From NCBI GenBank assembly GCA_937996595.1, contig CALKVC010000042.1, positions 1 to 22,596 on the forward strand: a DNA stretch of 22,596 nucleotides. The letters are read 5' to 3'. The position numbers were made by a program, and so were the translations under genes. Under the pieces are notes generated by a model. It had not been told where the DNA came from. It made no database searches and saw only the letters and a list, made by a program, of their open reading frames with translations. Of this stretch, positions 7,350-14,820 are shown one piece after another; position 1 is the stretch's first letter, and each line of letters starts with the position of its first letter. The stretch comes from an uncultured Chitinophagaceae bacterium (GTDB lineage: Bacteria > Bacteroidota > Bacteroidia > Chitinophagales > Chitinophagaceae).

Positions 7350-8897
7350 TTACAGTTTTATCTCTTCATCACTGTCATCAAAAAACCTGAATTCGGTAAG
7401 GTGGAAATTGCTGTTGGCTTTCACTTTTACTTTCTGCCTGTATTTCCAGCTCCATTTCATGCGCCTGCTGGGAAATCCGCTGGTGAGGTATGTATGCAGT
7501 ATCGGGTGAACCTCAATGGTTAAGCCCTTATGCTTTTGCATGATGAGGTAATTGAGATTCTTGGCAATTTCATCTTCTAAAATGAGGGTAGAAGAAATTT
7601 TACCGGTACCATTGCAGCTTGGGCAGATCTCGCTGGTGTTGATGTTCATTTCAGGCTTCATGCGTTGCCTGGTAATCTGCATCAGGCCGAATTTGGTGAT
7701 AGGCAAAACCGCATGTTTGGCCCTGTCGGGTTGCATGAACTGGTCCATAGCGTCTGCCAGCCTTTTCTTGTTCTCCATCAATTTCATATCTATGAAATCA
7801 ACGATGATGATGCCGCCCAGGTCGCGTAACCTTAACTGGCGGGCTATTTCTTCAGCGGCTTCCAGGTTGGTCTCCAGCGCATTTTGTTCCTGGTTATTGC
7901 TAACGCTTTTATAGCCGCTGTTTACATCAATTACATGCAACGCTTCGGTGTGTTCTATGATGAGGTAAGCGCCGCTCGGCAGGTTTACCGTTTTTCCAAA
8001 AGAAGCCTTTACCTGTTTGGTAACGCCAAAATTGTCGAAAATGGGCAATCCATTGTTGTAGTAAGAAACAATTTCTGCCTTATCGGGTGCTATGCGTTGT
8101 ATATAGGTTTTTGTATCGGCAAATATGGTTCTGTCATTAACCACGATGCGGTTAAAATCTTCATTGAGCAGGTCACGCAACATGCTGGTTGTTTTGCCCT
8201 GTTCACTTAAAATTTTGGAAGGGGGAACGGCCCCTTTCAGGTTTGTCTGAATGGTCTTCCAGGTAGCAACCAGCCGCAGCAGGTCTTCATGCAATTCTGC
8301 CGTATGCTTTCCTTCAGCGGCGGTACGAACGATAACTCCCAGGTTTTTGGGTTTTACTGCTTCAATGATCTTATGCAGCCTTTTCCTTTCTTCCGAAGAA
8401 TGAATCTTCCTGGAAACAGCAATGATATCATTAAATGGCGTAACAACTACAAACCTTCCGGGCAGCGACAGTTCACAGCTAAGCCTGGGGCCTTTGGCAG
8501 CAATGGGTTCTTTCAGTATCTGAACCAGTATATTCGGCTTGCCATTTAAAACTTCCGTAATTTTTCCGGTCTTGATGATCTCCGGTTCAACCTTGAATTT
8601 GGCAAAATCCATTCCAGTCGGTGTATTGTCATTCATGGACTGGTTGGTGAATTTGAGGATTGACTTAACGTAAGGACTCAGGTCGGTATAATGGAGGAAA
8701 GCGTCTTTTTCAAAACCTACATCAATAAAGGCGGCATTTAATCCCGGAATGAGTTTTTTAACTTTTCCCAGGTAAAGGTCACCCACGGCAAAACTGGCAT
8801 CAGCTTTTTCGCTATGCAGTTCAACCAGTTTTTTATCTTCCAGCAAGGCAATCTCTACACCTTGCGGCTCGGCATTTATAATCAGTTCCTTAGTCAA
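7350..8897 (-). CDS. rng: Ribonuclease E/G family endoribonuclease
   Basis: Endonuclease that cuts single-stranded A/U-rich RNA in rRNA maturation and mRNA decay. 515 aa, RNase G size, without the long scaffold tail of RNase E. An S1-like RNA-binding region is at about 37-130 (VGDLYLGKVKKLIPGLNAAF). The DNase-I-like catalytic core has the Mg-binding Asp residues D324 (HVIDVNSG) and D367 (VDFIDM), preceded by RLRDLGG. The Zn-link is C425-P-S-C428, used for dimer pairing. The start is TTG at 8897; the next residues TKELIINA match the usual family N-terminus and no ATG fits better. A 141-nt gap with a 12-bp inverted repeat separates it from the upstream 29-aa gene, so it may have a structured leader. 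Confidence 0.95.
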   Translation of the reverse strand: MTKELIINAEPQGVEIALLEDKKLVELHSEKADASFAVGDLYLGKVKKLIPGLNAAFIDVGFEKDAFLHYTDLSPYVKSILKFTNQSMNDNTPTGMDFAKFKVEPEIIKTGKITEVLNGKPNILVQILKEPIAAKGPRLSCELSLPGRFVVVTPFNDIIAVSRKIHSSEERKRLHKIIEAVKPKNLGVIVRTAAEGKHTAELHEDLLRLVATWKTIQTNLKGAVPPSKILSEQGKTTSMLRDLLNEDFNRIVVNDRTIFADTKTYIQRIAPDKAEIVSYYNNGLPIFDNFGVTKQVKASFGKTVNLPSGAYLIIEHTEALHVIDVNSGYKSVSNNQEQNALETNLEAAEEIARQLRLRDLGGIIIVDFIDMKLMENKKRLADAMDQFMQPDRAKHAVLPITKFGLMQITRQRMKPEMNINTSEICPSCNGTGKISSTLILEDEIAKNLNYLIMQKHKGLTIEVHPILHTYLTSGFPSRRMKWSWKYRQKVKVKANSNFHLTEFRFFDDSDEEIKL

Positions 8898-8947
8898 CCT
8901 AAAAATTTTATACAGCCATTATGCATCACGGAAGGAAAACATAAAAG

Positions 8948-8986
8948 GCATAATATAATAACAGCATTGCCATGATTATATTATGC
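8948..8986 (-). promoter_or_regulatory. 12-bp perfect inverted repeat in the rng leader
   Basis: GCATAATATAAT (8948-8959) and ATTATATTATGC (8975-8986) are exact reverse complements around a 15-nt loop, about 50 nt upstream of the rng start codon. No U-run marks it as a terminator on the minus strand. It could be an mRNA leader hairpin or an operator. A smaller GTGCCC/GGGCAC pair lies just upstream at 8997-9021. Confidence 0.5.
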
Positions 8987-9038
8987 ATAAAGATGAGTGC
9001 CCCGATGAAGGAATAGGGCACCAGTAAGGAAAAGTTGA

Positions 9039-9128
9039 TTACTTCTTCTTATGACGATTCTTTCTTAAACGCTTTTTACGCTTATGTGTAGCGATTTTAT
9101 GACGTTTTCTCTTTTTACCACAAGGCAT
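9039..9128 (-). CDS. 29-aa basic peptide, AURKAIP1/COX24 (bS22/mS38-like) family
   Basis: A short minus-strand frame, ATG at 9126-9128 and TAA at 9039-9041, encodes a 29-residue peptide that starts MPCGKKRKRHKIATHKRKKR and ends NRHKKK; about two thirds of it is Lys, Arg or His. This matches the very short proteins annotated in Bacteroidota as AURKAIP1/COX24-domain proteins. Relatives are small-subunit ribosomal proteins (bS22 in mycobacteria, mS38 in mitochondria), so it probably binds 16S rRNA. It lies 53 bp after the TPR gene and 141 bp before rng, on the same strand. Most gene callers drop a frame this short. The family call is from memory of the sequence style, but the composition and clean start support a real gene. 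Confidence 0.85.
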   Translation of the reverse strand: MPCGKKRKRHKIATHKRKKRLRKNRHKKK

Positions 9129-9181
9129 ACCTGGTCAATTTATTGTTTAAAAAATTAAATGCTATTTATTGATTCTACTTT

Positions 9182-10030
9182 TTATTTAAGGCTTTGAATG
9201 CGTTTGTCAACTTCCTGTGTGTAATGCGGGTTGTTGGCAAGCCGTTTACTAACCGTATACCACTTAATGGCTTCTTCCTTATTGCCCTTGGCTGCATAAG
9301 CATCTGCCAGGTAAGCAATCGCTTCCAGGTTTCCGGGTTCTTTACTCACCACTTTTTTAAACCTTTCCAGCGCTTTATCAAACTGCCCCGAAACCAAACC
9401 ACCAACACCCAGCACCACCTGTGCTTTCATGTTATTGCTGTCTCGCCGGGCAACAGCCAGTAATTCCTGTATGCCTTTCATTGTTTGCTCAGGATTGCCG
9501 CTTCTGCCTTTTCCATATATATAACAACTACCCAATCCAATTCTTAGGTCATCATTATCCGGGTTTATTTTAATGGCTTGCTCAAACAGTGAAATCGCTT
9601 CCGAAGTTTCCCAGTCCAGTTTGCTATTATCCTGCTCTGCCCGTAACGCCTCTAAAAATAATTGGGCTGCGAAGTTGAGGTTTTTTTCTGAATTATCCAA
9701 CTTGGCTGCCCTGCCCACATAAAATAAATAAGGTTCAACCTGTTTTGCACTGTCTTTCCAGAAATTTGAAAGCCCTTCAAATGGCTTTATTTTTTCGGAT
9801 GGCTGGTTAACATTACTGGTATCTTTTTCCAGTTTAGCTAGTGCCTCGCGTTGTGATGGGGTAAGTTTTTGCGTAGATTCGACAATAAAACGCTGTATAT
9901 CAAATGATTGTACATTTGATACCTGTTCAGTATTTTTGGGTGCTGATTTTTTTTCGGTTGTGCGGCCCAGGAAGAATATCAATAAAACAGCAATGAAAGC
10001 TGTTCCGGCCAGCATGATTTGTTTTTTCAC
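9182..10030 (-). CDS. Membrane-anchored TPR protein
   Basis: 282-aa protein with one N-terminal hydrophobic segment (about 5-21, IMLAGTAFIAVLLIFFLG) after KK, a signal anchor without lipobox or clear cleavage site. A polar linker follows to about 100, then tetratricopeptide repeats: a degenerate one near 103-133, then EAISLFEQAIKINPDNDDLRIGLGSCY (about 144-170), FDKALERFKKVVSKEPGNLEAIAYLADAYAAKG (217-249) and EEAIKWYTVSKRLA. TPRs bind other proteins, so this may be a periplasm-facing scaffold; the partner is not visible. Start codon is GTG at 10030. It sits 49 bp after the HU-family gene and is probably co-transcribed with it. Confidence 0.88.
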   Translation of the reverse strand: MKKQIMLAGTAFIAVLLIFFLGRTTEKKSAPKNTEQVSNVQSFDIQRFIVESTQKLTPSQREALAKLEKDTSNVNQPSEKIKPFEGLSNFWKDSAKQVEPYLFYVGRAAKLDNSEKNLNFAAQLFLEALRAEQDNSKLDWETSEAISLFEQAIKINPDNDDLRIGLGSCYIYGKGRSGNPEQTMKGIQELLAVARRDSNNMKAQVVLGVGGLVSGQFDKALERFKKVVSKEPGNLEAIAYLADAYAAKGNKEEAIKWYTVSKRLANNPHYTQEVDKRIQSLK

Positions 10031-10079
10031 GTAAATGTTTGTTTGACCAGCCTTTTAGCAGGCGGGCAGCAAAGTTACG

Positions 10080-10403
10080 TTACTCATCCGAATCATCTTT
10101 AACTTCGGGGGCTTCTTTTATATTAGGCGAGCTTTTAATTTCCTGAACAAACTCTTTGGCGGGTTTGAATGCAGGAATAAAATGTTCCGGTATGGCAACG
10201 GCAACATTTTTTTTGATATTACGCCCTATTTTAGCAGCACGTTTTTTTATGATAAAGCTGCCAAAACCCCTGATATACAGGTTTTCGCCGCCTGCTAAAG
10301 AGGCTTTGATCTCCCTGAACATTGTTTCTAAAGTAACCAGCACATCAACTTTCGGTATGCCGGTTTTGTCAGATATTTTGTTAATAAGATCGGCTTTTCT
10401 CAT
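10080..10403 (-). CDS. HU/IHF-family DNA-binding protein with acidic tail
   Basis: Small dimeric nucleoid protein that binds and bends DNA. 107 aa: the HU core covers about 1-90 with MRKADLINKISDKTG at the N-terminus, the conserved turn GFGSF (46-50) and the C-terminal helix FKPAKEFVQEIK. A 15-residue acidic tail (ending KDDSDE) follows. In the DNA-binding arm the usual RNPxTG is replaced by RNIKKN, so the intercalating proline (position 63) is an Ile. This variant is, as far as I know, a Bacteroidota subtype. It is divergent from mutY across a 100-bp A/T-rich gap and is first in the HU-TPR-29 aa-rng cluster. Confidence 0.93.
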   Translation of the reverse strand: MRKADLINKISDKTGIPKVDVLVTLETMFREIKASLAGGENLYIRGFGSFIIKKRAAKIGRNIKKNVAVAIPEHFIPAFKPAKEFVQEIKSSPNIKEAPEVKDDSDE

Positions 10404-10472
10404 ATACTTTGTATTTGAACAGTAAGATAATAAATATTTTTTAAAAAATCAAAATAAAGATGTGATAATCAA

Positions 10473-10480
10473 TAGGTTTG
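10473..10480 (+). promoter_or_regulatory. Candidate promoter -7 box for mutY
   Basis: TAGGTTTG fits TAnnTTTG and lies 23 bp before the mutY ATG. The -33 region is A-rich without a TTTG, so support is moderate. Confidence 0.4.
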
Positions 10481-10503
10481 TAAATGATTATTTTTAACTA
10501 TTA

Positions 10504-11577
10504 ATGGAAAGCACAAAAGAAAGGCAGTTCAGTAAGCTGCTGATGCTGTGGAATACGGAAAAAAACAGGCGTTTCATGCCCTGGAAAGGGGAAAAAGATC
10601 CGTATAAGATCTGGCTCAGCGAAATCATCCTGCAGCAAACCAGGGTTGAACAGGGGCTTGCCTATTATAACCGTTTTGTAAAACATTTTCCAACCATACG
10701 GCAGTTGGCTGCTGCAGAGGATACTGTTGTGTTTAAACTCTGGGAAGGCCTCGGTTATTACAGCCGCTGCCGAAACCTCATCGCTACAGCCAGGCATATC
10801 GTAAACGAACTGGATGGTATTTTCCCATCTTCATATGAATCTATACTCAGGCTGAAAGGGATTGGCCCGTATACCGCCGCTGCCATTGCATCATTTGCCT
10901 TCAACCTTCCATACGCAGTGGTTGACGGTAACGTGATGCGTGTGCTGGCCAGGTATTTTGGTTTAAGGCAATCAATCAGTAACTCGGCAGGAAAATTTTT
11001 TTATTCAACGCTCGCCAACCGGTTACTTGCCGGTAATAACCCGGCAATTTTCAACCAGGCAATCATGGATTTCGGGGCCACCGTTTGCAAACCACAATTG
11101 CCACTTTGTTCGGGTTGCAGTATGAAAAAACACTGCACGGCTTTTAAAAATAAGTTGACAGACAGTTTACCGGTAAAGGAATTAAAGCCTGAAAAAAAAC
11201 AACGCTGGTTTTATTATGCGGTTATAGAATACAAAGGGGCCATTTATATTCATAAGCGTATACAAAAAGATATCTGGCAAAATCTGCATGAGTTTTACCT
11301 GGAAGAAAGAGACAGGCAATCAGATCCGGACGAGCTTGTTACAGGCATCATGCAGAAATTGAATGCCGGAAAAGGTTCAATGGTAACGGCTGTATCAAAA
11401 ATCTTCAAGCAGCAACTGACGCATCAAACCATTCACGGATGTTTTATCCATATCAGGGTAAAAAAGAAAATTAACATTCCCGGCTTTCAGTTATATGAAA
11501 AATCTTCAATAGGTAAACTGGCTTTTCCCAGGTTCATTACGGGTTATTTTGAAGAAGCATCAGCAGGTTTCAGCTGA
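10504..11577 (+). CDS. mutY: A/G-specific adenine DNA glycosylase
   Basis: Base-excision repair enzyme that removes adenine mispaired with 8-oxoguanine. 357 aa, a normal length. The catalytic Glu is E40 in SEIILQQTRVEQ; the helix-hairpin-helix is at about 116-135 (LKGIGPYTAAAIASFAF), followed by the catalytic Asp D141 in VVDGNVMRVLAR. The [4Fe-4S] cluster ligands are C195, C202, C205 and C211, with the exact spacing C-X6-C-X2-C-X5-C. The C-terminal part (about 225-350) is where the NUDIX-like 8-oxoG recognition domain sits; it is divergent. The order mutY, ssb, gldE, gldD is typical of Bacteroidota. Confidence 0.97.
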   Translation: MESTKERQFSKLLMLWNTEKNRRFMPWKGEKDPYKIWLSEIILQQTRVEQGLAYYNRFVKHFPTIRQLAAAEDTVVFKLWEGLGYYSRCRNLIATARHIVNELDGIFPSSYESILRLKGIGPYTAAAIASFAFNLPYAVVDGNVMRVLARYFGLRQSISNSAGKFFYSTLANRLLAGNNPAIFNQAIMDFGATVCKPQLPLCSGCSMKKHCTAFKNKLTDSLPVKELKPEKKQRWFYYAVIEYKGAIYIHKRIQKDIWQNLHEFYLEERDRQSDPDELVTGIMQKLNAGKGSMVTAVSKIFKQQLTHQTIHGCFIHIRVKKKINIPGFQLYEKSSIGKLAFPRFITGYFEEASAGFS

Positions 11578-11625
11578 TAAATTGTAGGAAAAGCATCATG
11601 GTTTAATTGATAAAAATTGTATCTT

Positions 11626-11633
11626 TAAATTTG
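11626..11633 (+). promoter_or_regulatory. Candidate promoter -7 box for ssb-gldE-gldD
   Basis: TAAATTTG fits TAnnTTTG, about 44 bp before the ssb start. An ATTG lies at 11606-11609, giving a 16-bp gap, a little short for the -33 element. Confidence 0.45.
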
Positions 11634-11677
11634 TTGTAATGCAATAAGGAACAATTCAGGTTTATAAATCAATCACC

Positions 11678-12112
11678 ATGAGAGGCGTAAACAGGGTAAT
11701 GCTTATCGGTAATTTGGGAAAGGATCCCGATATGCAGTTTCTTGAAGGCAATATTGCCGTTGCAAAATTTTCTTTGGCTACCACAGAAACGTATAAGGAC
11801 AGGAGCGGCAAGCTTATTTCACAAACAGAATGGCACACGGTTGTGTTGTGGCGCGGGCTGGCAGAACTTGCCCAAAAATACCTCCACCGTGGCAGCCTGG
11901 TGTATATTGAAGGACGCCTAAAAACGAGAAGCTGGGAAGATAAGGAAGGGAATAAGAAATTTGCAACAGAGATTGTTGGCGATAATCTTATCATGCTGGA
12001 TAAAAGAAGTGATGGAACGGTTACACAACCCGGGTTTGAAGAACATGACCCGCAAAACGGGCCGGAACCGGGACACCCCGACGATAATCCCGGTGAAAGG
12101 CTGCCCTTTTAA
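11678..12112 (+). CDS. ssb: Single-stranded DNA-binding protein
   Basis: Tetrameric protein that coats single-stranded DNA in replication, repair and recombination. 144 aa: the OB-fold is at about 1-107, beginning MRGVNRVMLIGNLGKDP, with EWHTVVLWRGLAELAQKYL and GSLVYIEGRLKTRSWED. A Pro/Gly/Asp-rich flexible tail follows and ends GERLPF, the partner-binding tip (the usual form is DDDIPF). It has its own upstream gap with a promoter-like box, then gldE starts 5 bp after its stop, so it probably heads a three-gene unit. Confidence 0.97.
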   Translation: MRGVNRVMLIGNLGKDPDMQFLEGNIAVAKFSLATTETYKDRSGKLISQTEWHTVVLWRGLAELAQKYLHRGSLVYIEGRLKTRSWEDKEGNKKFATEIVGDNLIMLDKRSDGTVTQPGFEEHDPQNGPEPGHPDDNPGERLPF

Positions 12113-12117
12113 TAAGA

Positions 12118-13509
12118 ATGTTCCCGGGACAGGTTCCCCGGAATAATTGTTTACTAAAATACATTGCTTTGGACTATCATTCGGTCATTGTACCCGGAAT
12201 AAATAAGTTGCTTGCCCTATTGGCAATTACCCCTGCCGCTACCACCATTCTCATTTTCATCATTTTCATTCTGCTGATCATCTCATTCCTGGTTGCAGGC
12301 AGTGAAGTGGCTTTTTTTTCACTAACATCCAAAGACATAAACGTACTTAAAACAAAGCAGCAGCCTGCATTACGGCGTATCGTTACATTGCTTGAACAGC
12401 CAAAGACATTGCTGGCAGCTATGCTCATCACCAACAGTTTTGTAAACATAGGCATCATCCTTATTTCCAATATCCTTATAGATAGCTGGATGGAAGGGCT
12501 CCTGCTTGACTTCTGGCTGGTATTCCTCATAAAAGTGATTACCGTAACATCCATCATCGTATTATTTGCCGAAGTGCTGCCAAAAGTATGGGCAACACAT
12601 CATAAAGTGTGGTTTGCTTCAACAGCATCCCTTGTCATTGAAATCTTCGGAAGCCTTTTTTACAGGCTCAGCAAACGGATGGTTCGGTTCAGCGAAAATA
12701 TTGAAAGGAAACTGTCGGTAGAAAATGCATCCGCTTTAGATAACAGCAACCTCGATTATGCCATCGACCTGCTTCCCGAACATGAAGCAACAGTAGAAGA
12801 GAAACAGATACTGAAAGGTATCAGGAAATTCGGAGATACCATGGTTAAGCAGGTAATGCGTACAAGGCTCGACGTTAGCGGTATTGAAATGAACGCTGCA
12901 TTCAGCGAAGTTACCAGGAAGGTGGAGGAATTGCATTATTCCCGTTTACCGGTTTACCGTAACAACCTGGATGATATTGCCGGCATGCTGCATACGAAAG
13001 ACCTGTTGCCATATATCAGCCAGGCCGATGATTTTAACTGGCATTCGCTCATACGTGCCCCGCATTTTGTTCACGAACAAAAACTCATTGAAGACCTGCT
13101 GCAGGAATTCAGGTCAAGGCGCATCCATTTTGCCATTGTGGTAGATGAGTTTGGCGGAACCTCTGGCATTGTTACCCTGGAAGATATTATGGAAGAGATA
13201 ATCGGCGATATAAAAGATGAGTTTGATGATGAAGAAAGTGTGAACAGGAAGATAGACGACTATAATTATATATTTGAAGGAAAAACAATGATCAATGATG
13301 TATGCAAGGCGATGAACCTGTCGATGGATACTTTTGAATCTGTGAGAGGCGACAGCGATTCACTGGCCGGCCTGGTGCTTGAAATTGCCGGAGAATTCCC
13401 GCAGGTGAATGAAACCCTGGTGCAGGGTGATTTCACATTCATTCCCCTGGAGATTAACAAGAACAGGATAGATAAAGTAAAAGTTATTATAAAACCCCCT
13501 GAATCCTGA
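12118..13509 (+). CDS. gldE: Gliding motility-associated protein GldE (CBS/CorC-type membrane protein)
   Basis: Membrane protein of the HlyC/CorC (CNNM) type which, with GldD, is needed for gliding motility in Flavobacterium, where gliding depends on the type IX secretion system. The call rests on domain order plus the ssb-gldE-gldD gene order. An N-terminal DUF21-type membrane domain (hydrophobic stretches near 41-60, 98-120, 129-152 and 165-182) contains FLVAGSEVAFFSL. A CBS pair follows at about 246-365, with SRLPVYRNNLDDIAGMLHTKDLL and the hallmark VVDEFGGTSGIVTLEDIMEEIIG. A CorC_HlyC C-terminal domain is at about 380-460. Start: the ATG at 12118, 5 bp after ssb, adds 17 unusual residues; an in-frame TTG at 12169 (LDYHSVIVPG) may be the true start. 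Confidence 0.92.
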   Translation: MFPGQVPRNNCLLKYIALDYHSVIVPGINKLLALLAITPAATTILIFIIFILLIISFLVAGSEVAFFSLTSKDINVLKTKQQPALRRIVTLLEQPKTLLAAMLITNSFVNIGIILISNILIDSWMEGLLLDFWLVFLIKVITVTSIIVLFAEVLPKVWATHHKVWFASTASLVIEIFGSLFYRLSKRMVRFSENIERKLSVENASALDNSNLDYAIDLLPEHEATVEEKQILKGIRKFGDTMVKQVMRTRLDVSGIEMNAAFSEVTRKVEELHYSRLPVYRNNLDDIAGMLHTKDLLPYISQADDFNWHSLIRAPHFVHEQKLIEDLLQEFRSRRIHFAIVVDEFGGTSGIVTLEDIMEEIIGDIKDEFDDEESVNRKIDDYNYIFEGKTMINDVCKAMNLSMDTFESVRGDSDSLAGLVLEIAGEFPQVNETLVQGDFTFIPLEINKNRIDKVKVIIKPPES

Positions 13510-13515
13510 TTACAA

Positions 13516-14163
13516 GTGGTAAAAAAATTATTATTTCTCATGTTCGTTGCTGTGCTGATGGCTGCATGCAATTCCACCTATACGTCTAAAAAGAAAGGTT
13601 ATTTCCATATCAGCCTTCCCCAGCACAGTTATACAACTTTTGATACGGCAGGGTTCCCTTACCGTTTTGAGTACCCGGTATATGCAAACATCATCAAAGA
13701 CAGCACTTATTTCGACAGCAGCCCTGAAAACCCTTACTGGATAAATATCGATTTCCCCAACCTGAATGCCCGTATATTCTTAAGTTATAAACAGGTAGGC
13801 GGAAAAGCCATGTATAAGATAAAACAGGCCGATGGCACATACATGGATTCTACCGGCATTAACCAGTTCGACCGAATGGTGAATGACGCATTCAACCTCA
13901 CAAACAAGAACCAGGCAGTTACCACTTCCATCAAAGACAGCCTTTTTATTACTAAAAACGGCATTACCGGTGTTTTCTTTAAAGTGGGTGGGAATGCTGC
14001 TACGGCCAAACAGTTTTTTCTCAGCGATACATCTACCCATTTCCTGAGAGGGGCATTATATTTTGATGCAACACCCAACGCAGATTCCCTTAAACCGGTG
14101 CAGGAATTTCTGCAGGCAGATATAGATCATCTATTGAACAGCTTTCGCTGGAAGAATAAATAG
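13516..14163 (+). CDS. gldD: Gliding motility lipoprotein GldD
   Basis: Outer-envelope lipoprotein required for gliding motility, usually encoded directly after gldE. 215 aa with a lipoprotein signal (KKLLFLMFVAVLMAAC, Cys18). Family features are GYFHISLPQHSY, FDTAGFPYRFEYPVYANI and YWINIDFPNLNARIFLSYK, then the C-terminal block RGALYFDATPNADSL with DHLLNSFRWK. The GTG start at 13516 is preferred over the ATG at 13540 because it supplies the two lysines before the hydrophobic core. It begins 6 bp after the gldE stop. In other Bacteroidota, gldD mutants do not glide; whether this organism glides cannot be told from the window. Confidence 0.93.
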   Translation: MVKKLLFLMFVAVLMAACNSTYTSKKKGYFHISLPQHSYTTFDTAGFPYRFEYPVYANIIKDSTYFDSSPENPYWINIDFPNLNARIFLSYKQVGGKAMYKIKQADGTYMDSTGINQFDRMVNDAFNLTNKNQAVTTSIKDSLFITKNGITGVFFKVGGNAATAKQFFLSDTSTHFLRGALYFDATPNADSLKPVQEFLQADIDHLLNSFRWKNK

Positions 14164-14224
14164 AACATGGGTCCGGGTTTTTCCGCTCATACAGGCAATC
14201 TTATCATCATCCCTTTTTTCGTTG

Positions 14225-14232
14225 TATTTTTG
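14225..14232 (+). promoter_or_regulatory. Candidate promoter -7 box for the DUF3109-bla pair
   Basis: TATTTTTG fits TAnnTTTG but ends only 5 bp before the ATG at 14238. If used, transcription would start at or next to the start codon, giving a leaderless mRNA. Confidence 0.35.
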
Positions 14233-14237
14233 ACATA

Positions 14238-14816
14238 ATGATAGCAATTGGAAACGTACTGGTAAGCGACCAGGTTGTGAAGGAACAGTTCTTATGCGAC
14301 CTCGACAAATGTAAAGGCGCCTGTTGCGTGGATGGCGATGCCGGCGCTCCACTGAATAAGCAGGAACTGAAGAAGATTGATGAAGTACTGGATGCGGTAT
14401 GGCCTTACCTGGATGAAGTTAGCAAAGCTGAAATTGAAAGGCAGGGAAGGTATGTGTATGATAAGGAGTTTGGATGGGTTACCCCTACCATTAACAGCAA
14501 GGTTTGCGTGTATGGCATCAAAGATGAGAAAGGGATTGTGAAATGCGGCATTGAACAGGCTTATAATGATGGAAAGGTATCATGGAAAAAACCCATAAGC
14601 TGCCACCTGTTTCCCATCATCGTAAAAGATAGCCGCGATACGGAAAACCAATACGTTAATTACGAACCCAGGGAAGATCATTGCAAAGCAGCCTGTGCCC
14701 TGGGAAAAAAGAATAAACTGCCCGTGTATGAATTCCTGAAAGAACCGCTGATAAGGAAATTCGGGAAAGATTTTTATGAAGCCCTTGAAGCGGCAGCCCA
14801 TCACTTAAAAAAATAA
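14238..14816 (+). CDS. DUF3109-family cysteine-rich protein
   Basis: 192-aa cytoplasmic protein with nine cysteines (20, 25, 29, 30, 90, 103, 122, 149, 153). The N-terminal cluster FLCDLDKCKGACC, the middle SKVCVYGI and KCGIEQAY, KPISCHLFPI, and HCKAACALG are the pattern of the DUF3109 family common in Bacteroidota. That family is related in style to YkgJ-type proteins that may bind zinc or an Fe-S cluster. No reaction is established. There is no signal peptide. The beta-lactamase gene starts 4 bp after its stop, so the two are probably co-translated. Family call is confident, biochemical role unknown. Confidence 0.9.
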   Translation: MIAIGNVLVSDQVVKEQFLCDLDKCKGACCVDGDAGAPLNKQELKKIDEVLDAVWPYLDEVSKAEIERQGRYVYDKEFGWVTPTINSKVCVYGIKDEKGIVKCGIEQAYNDGKVSWKKPISCHLFPIIVKDSRDTENQYVNYEPREDHCKAACALGKKNKLPVYEFLKEPLIRKFGKDFYEALEAAAHHLKK

Positions 14817-14820
14817 TGTA

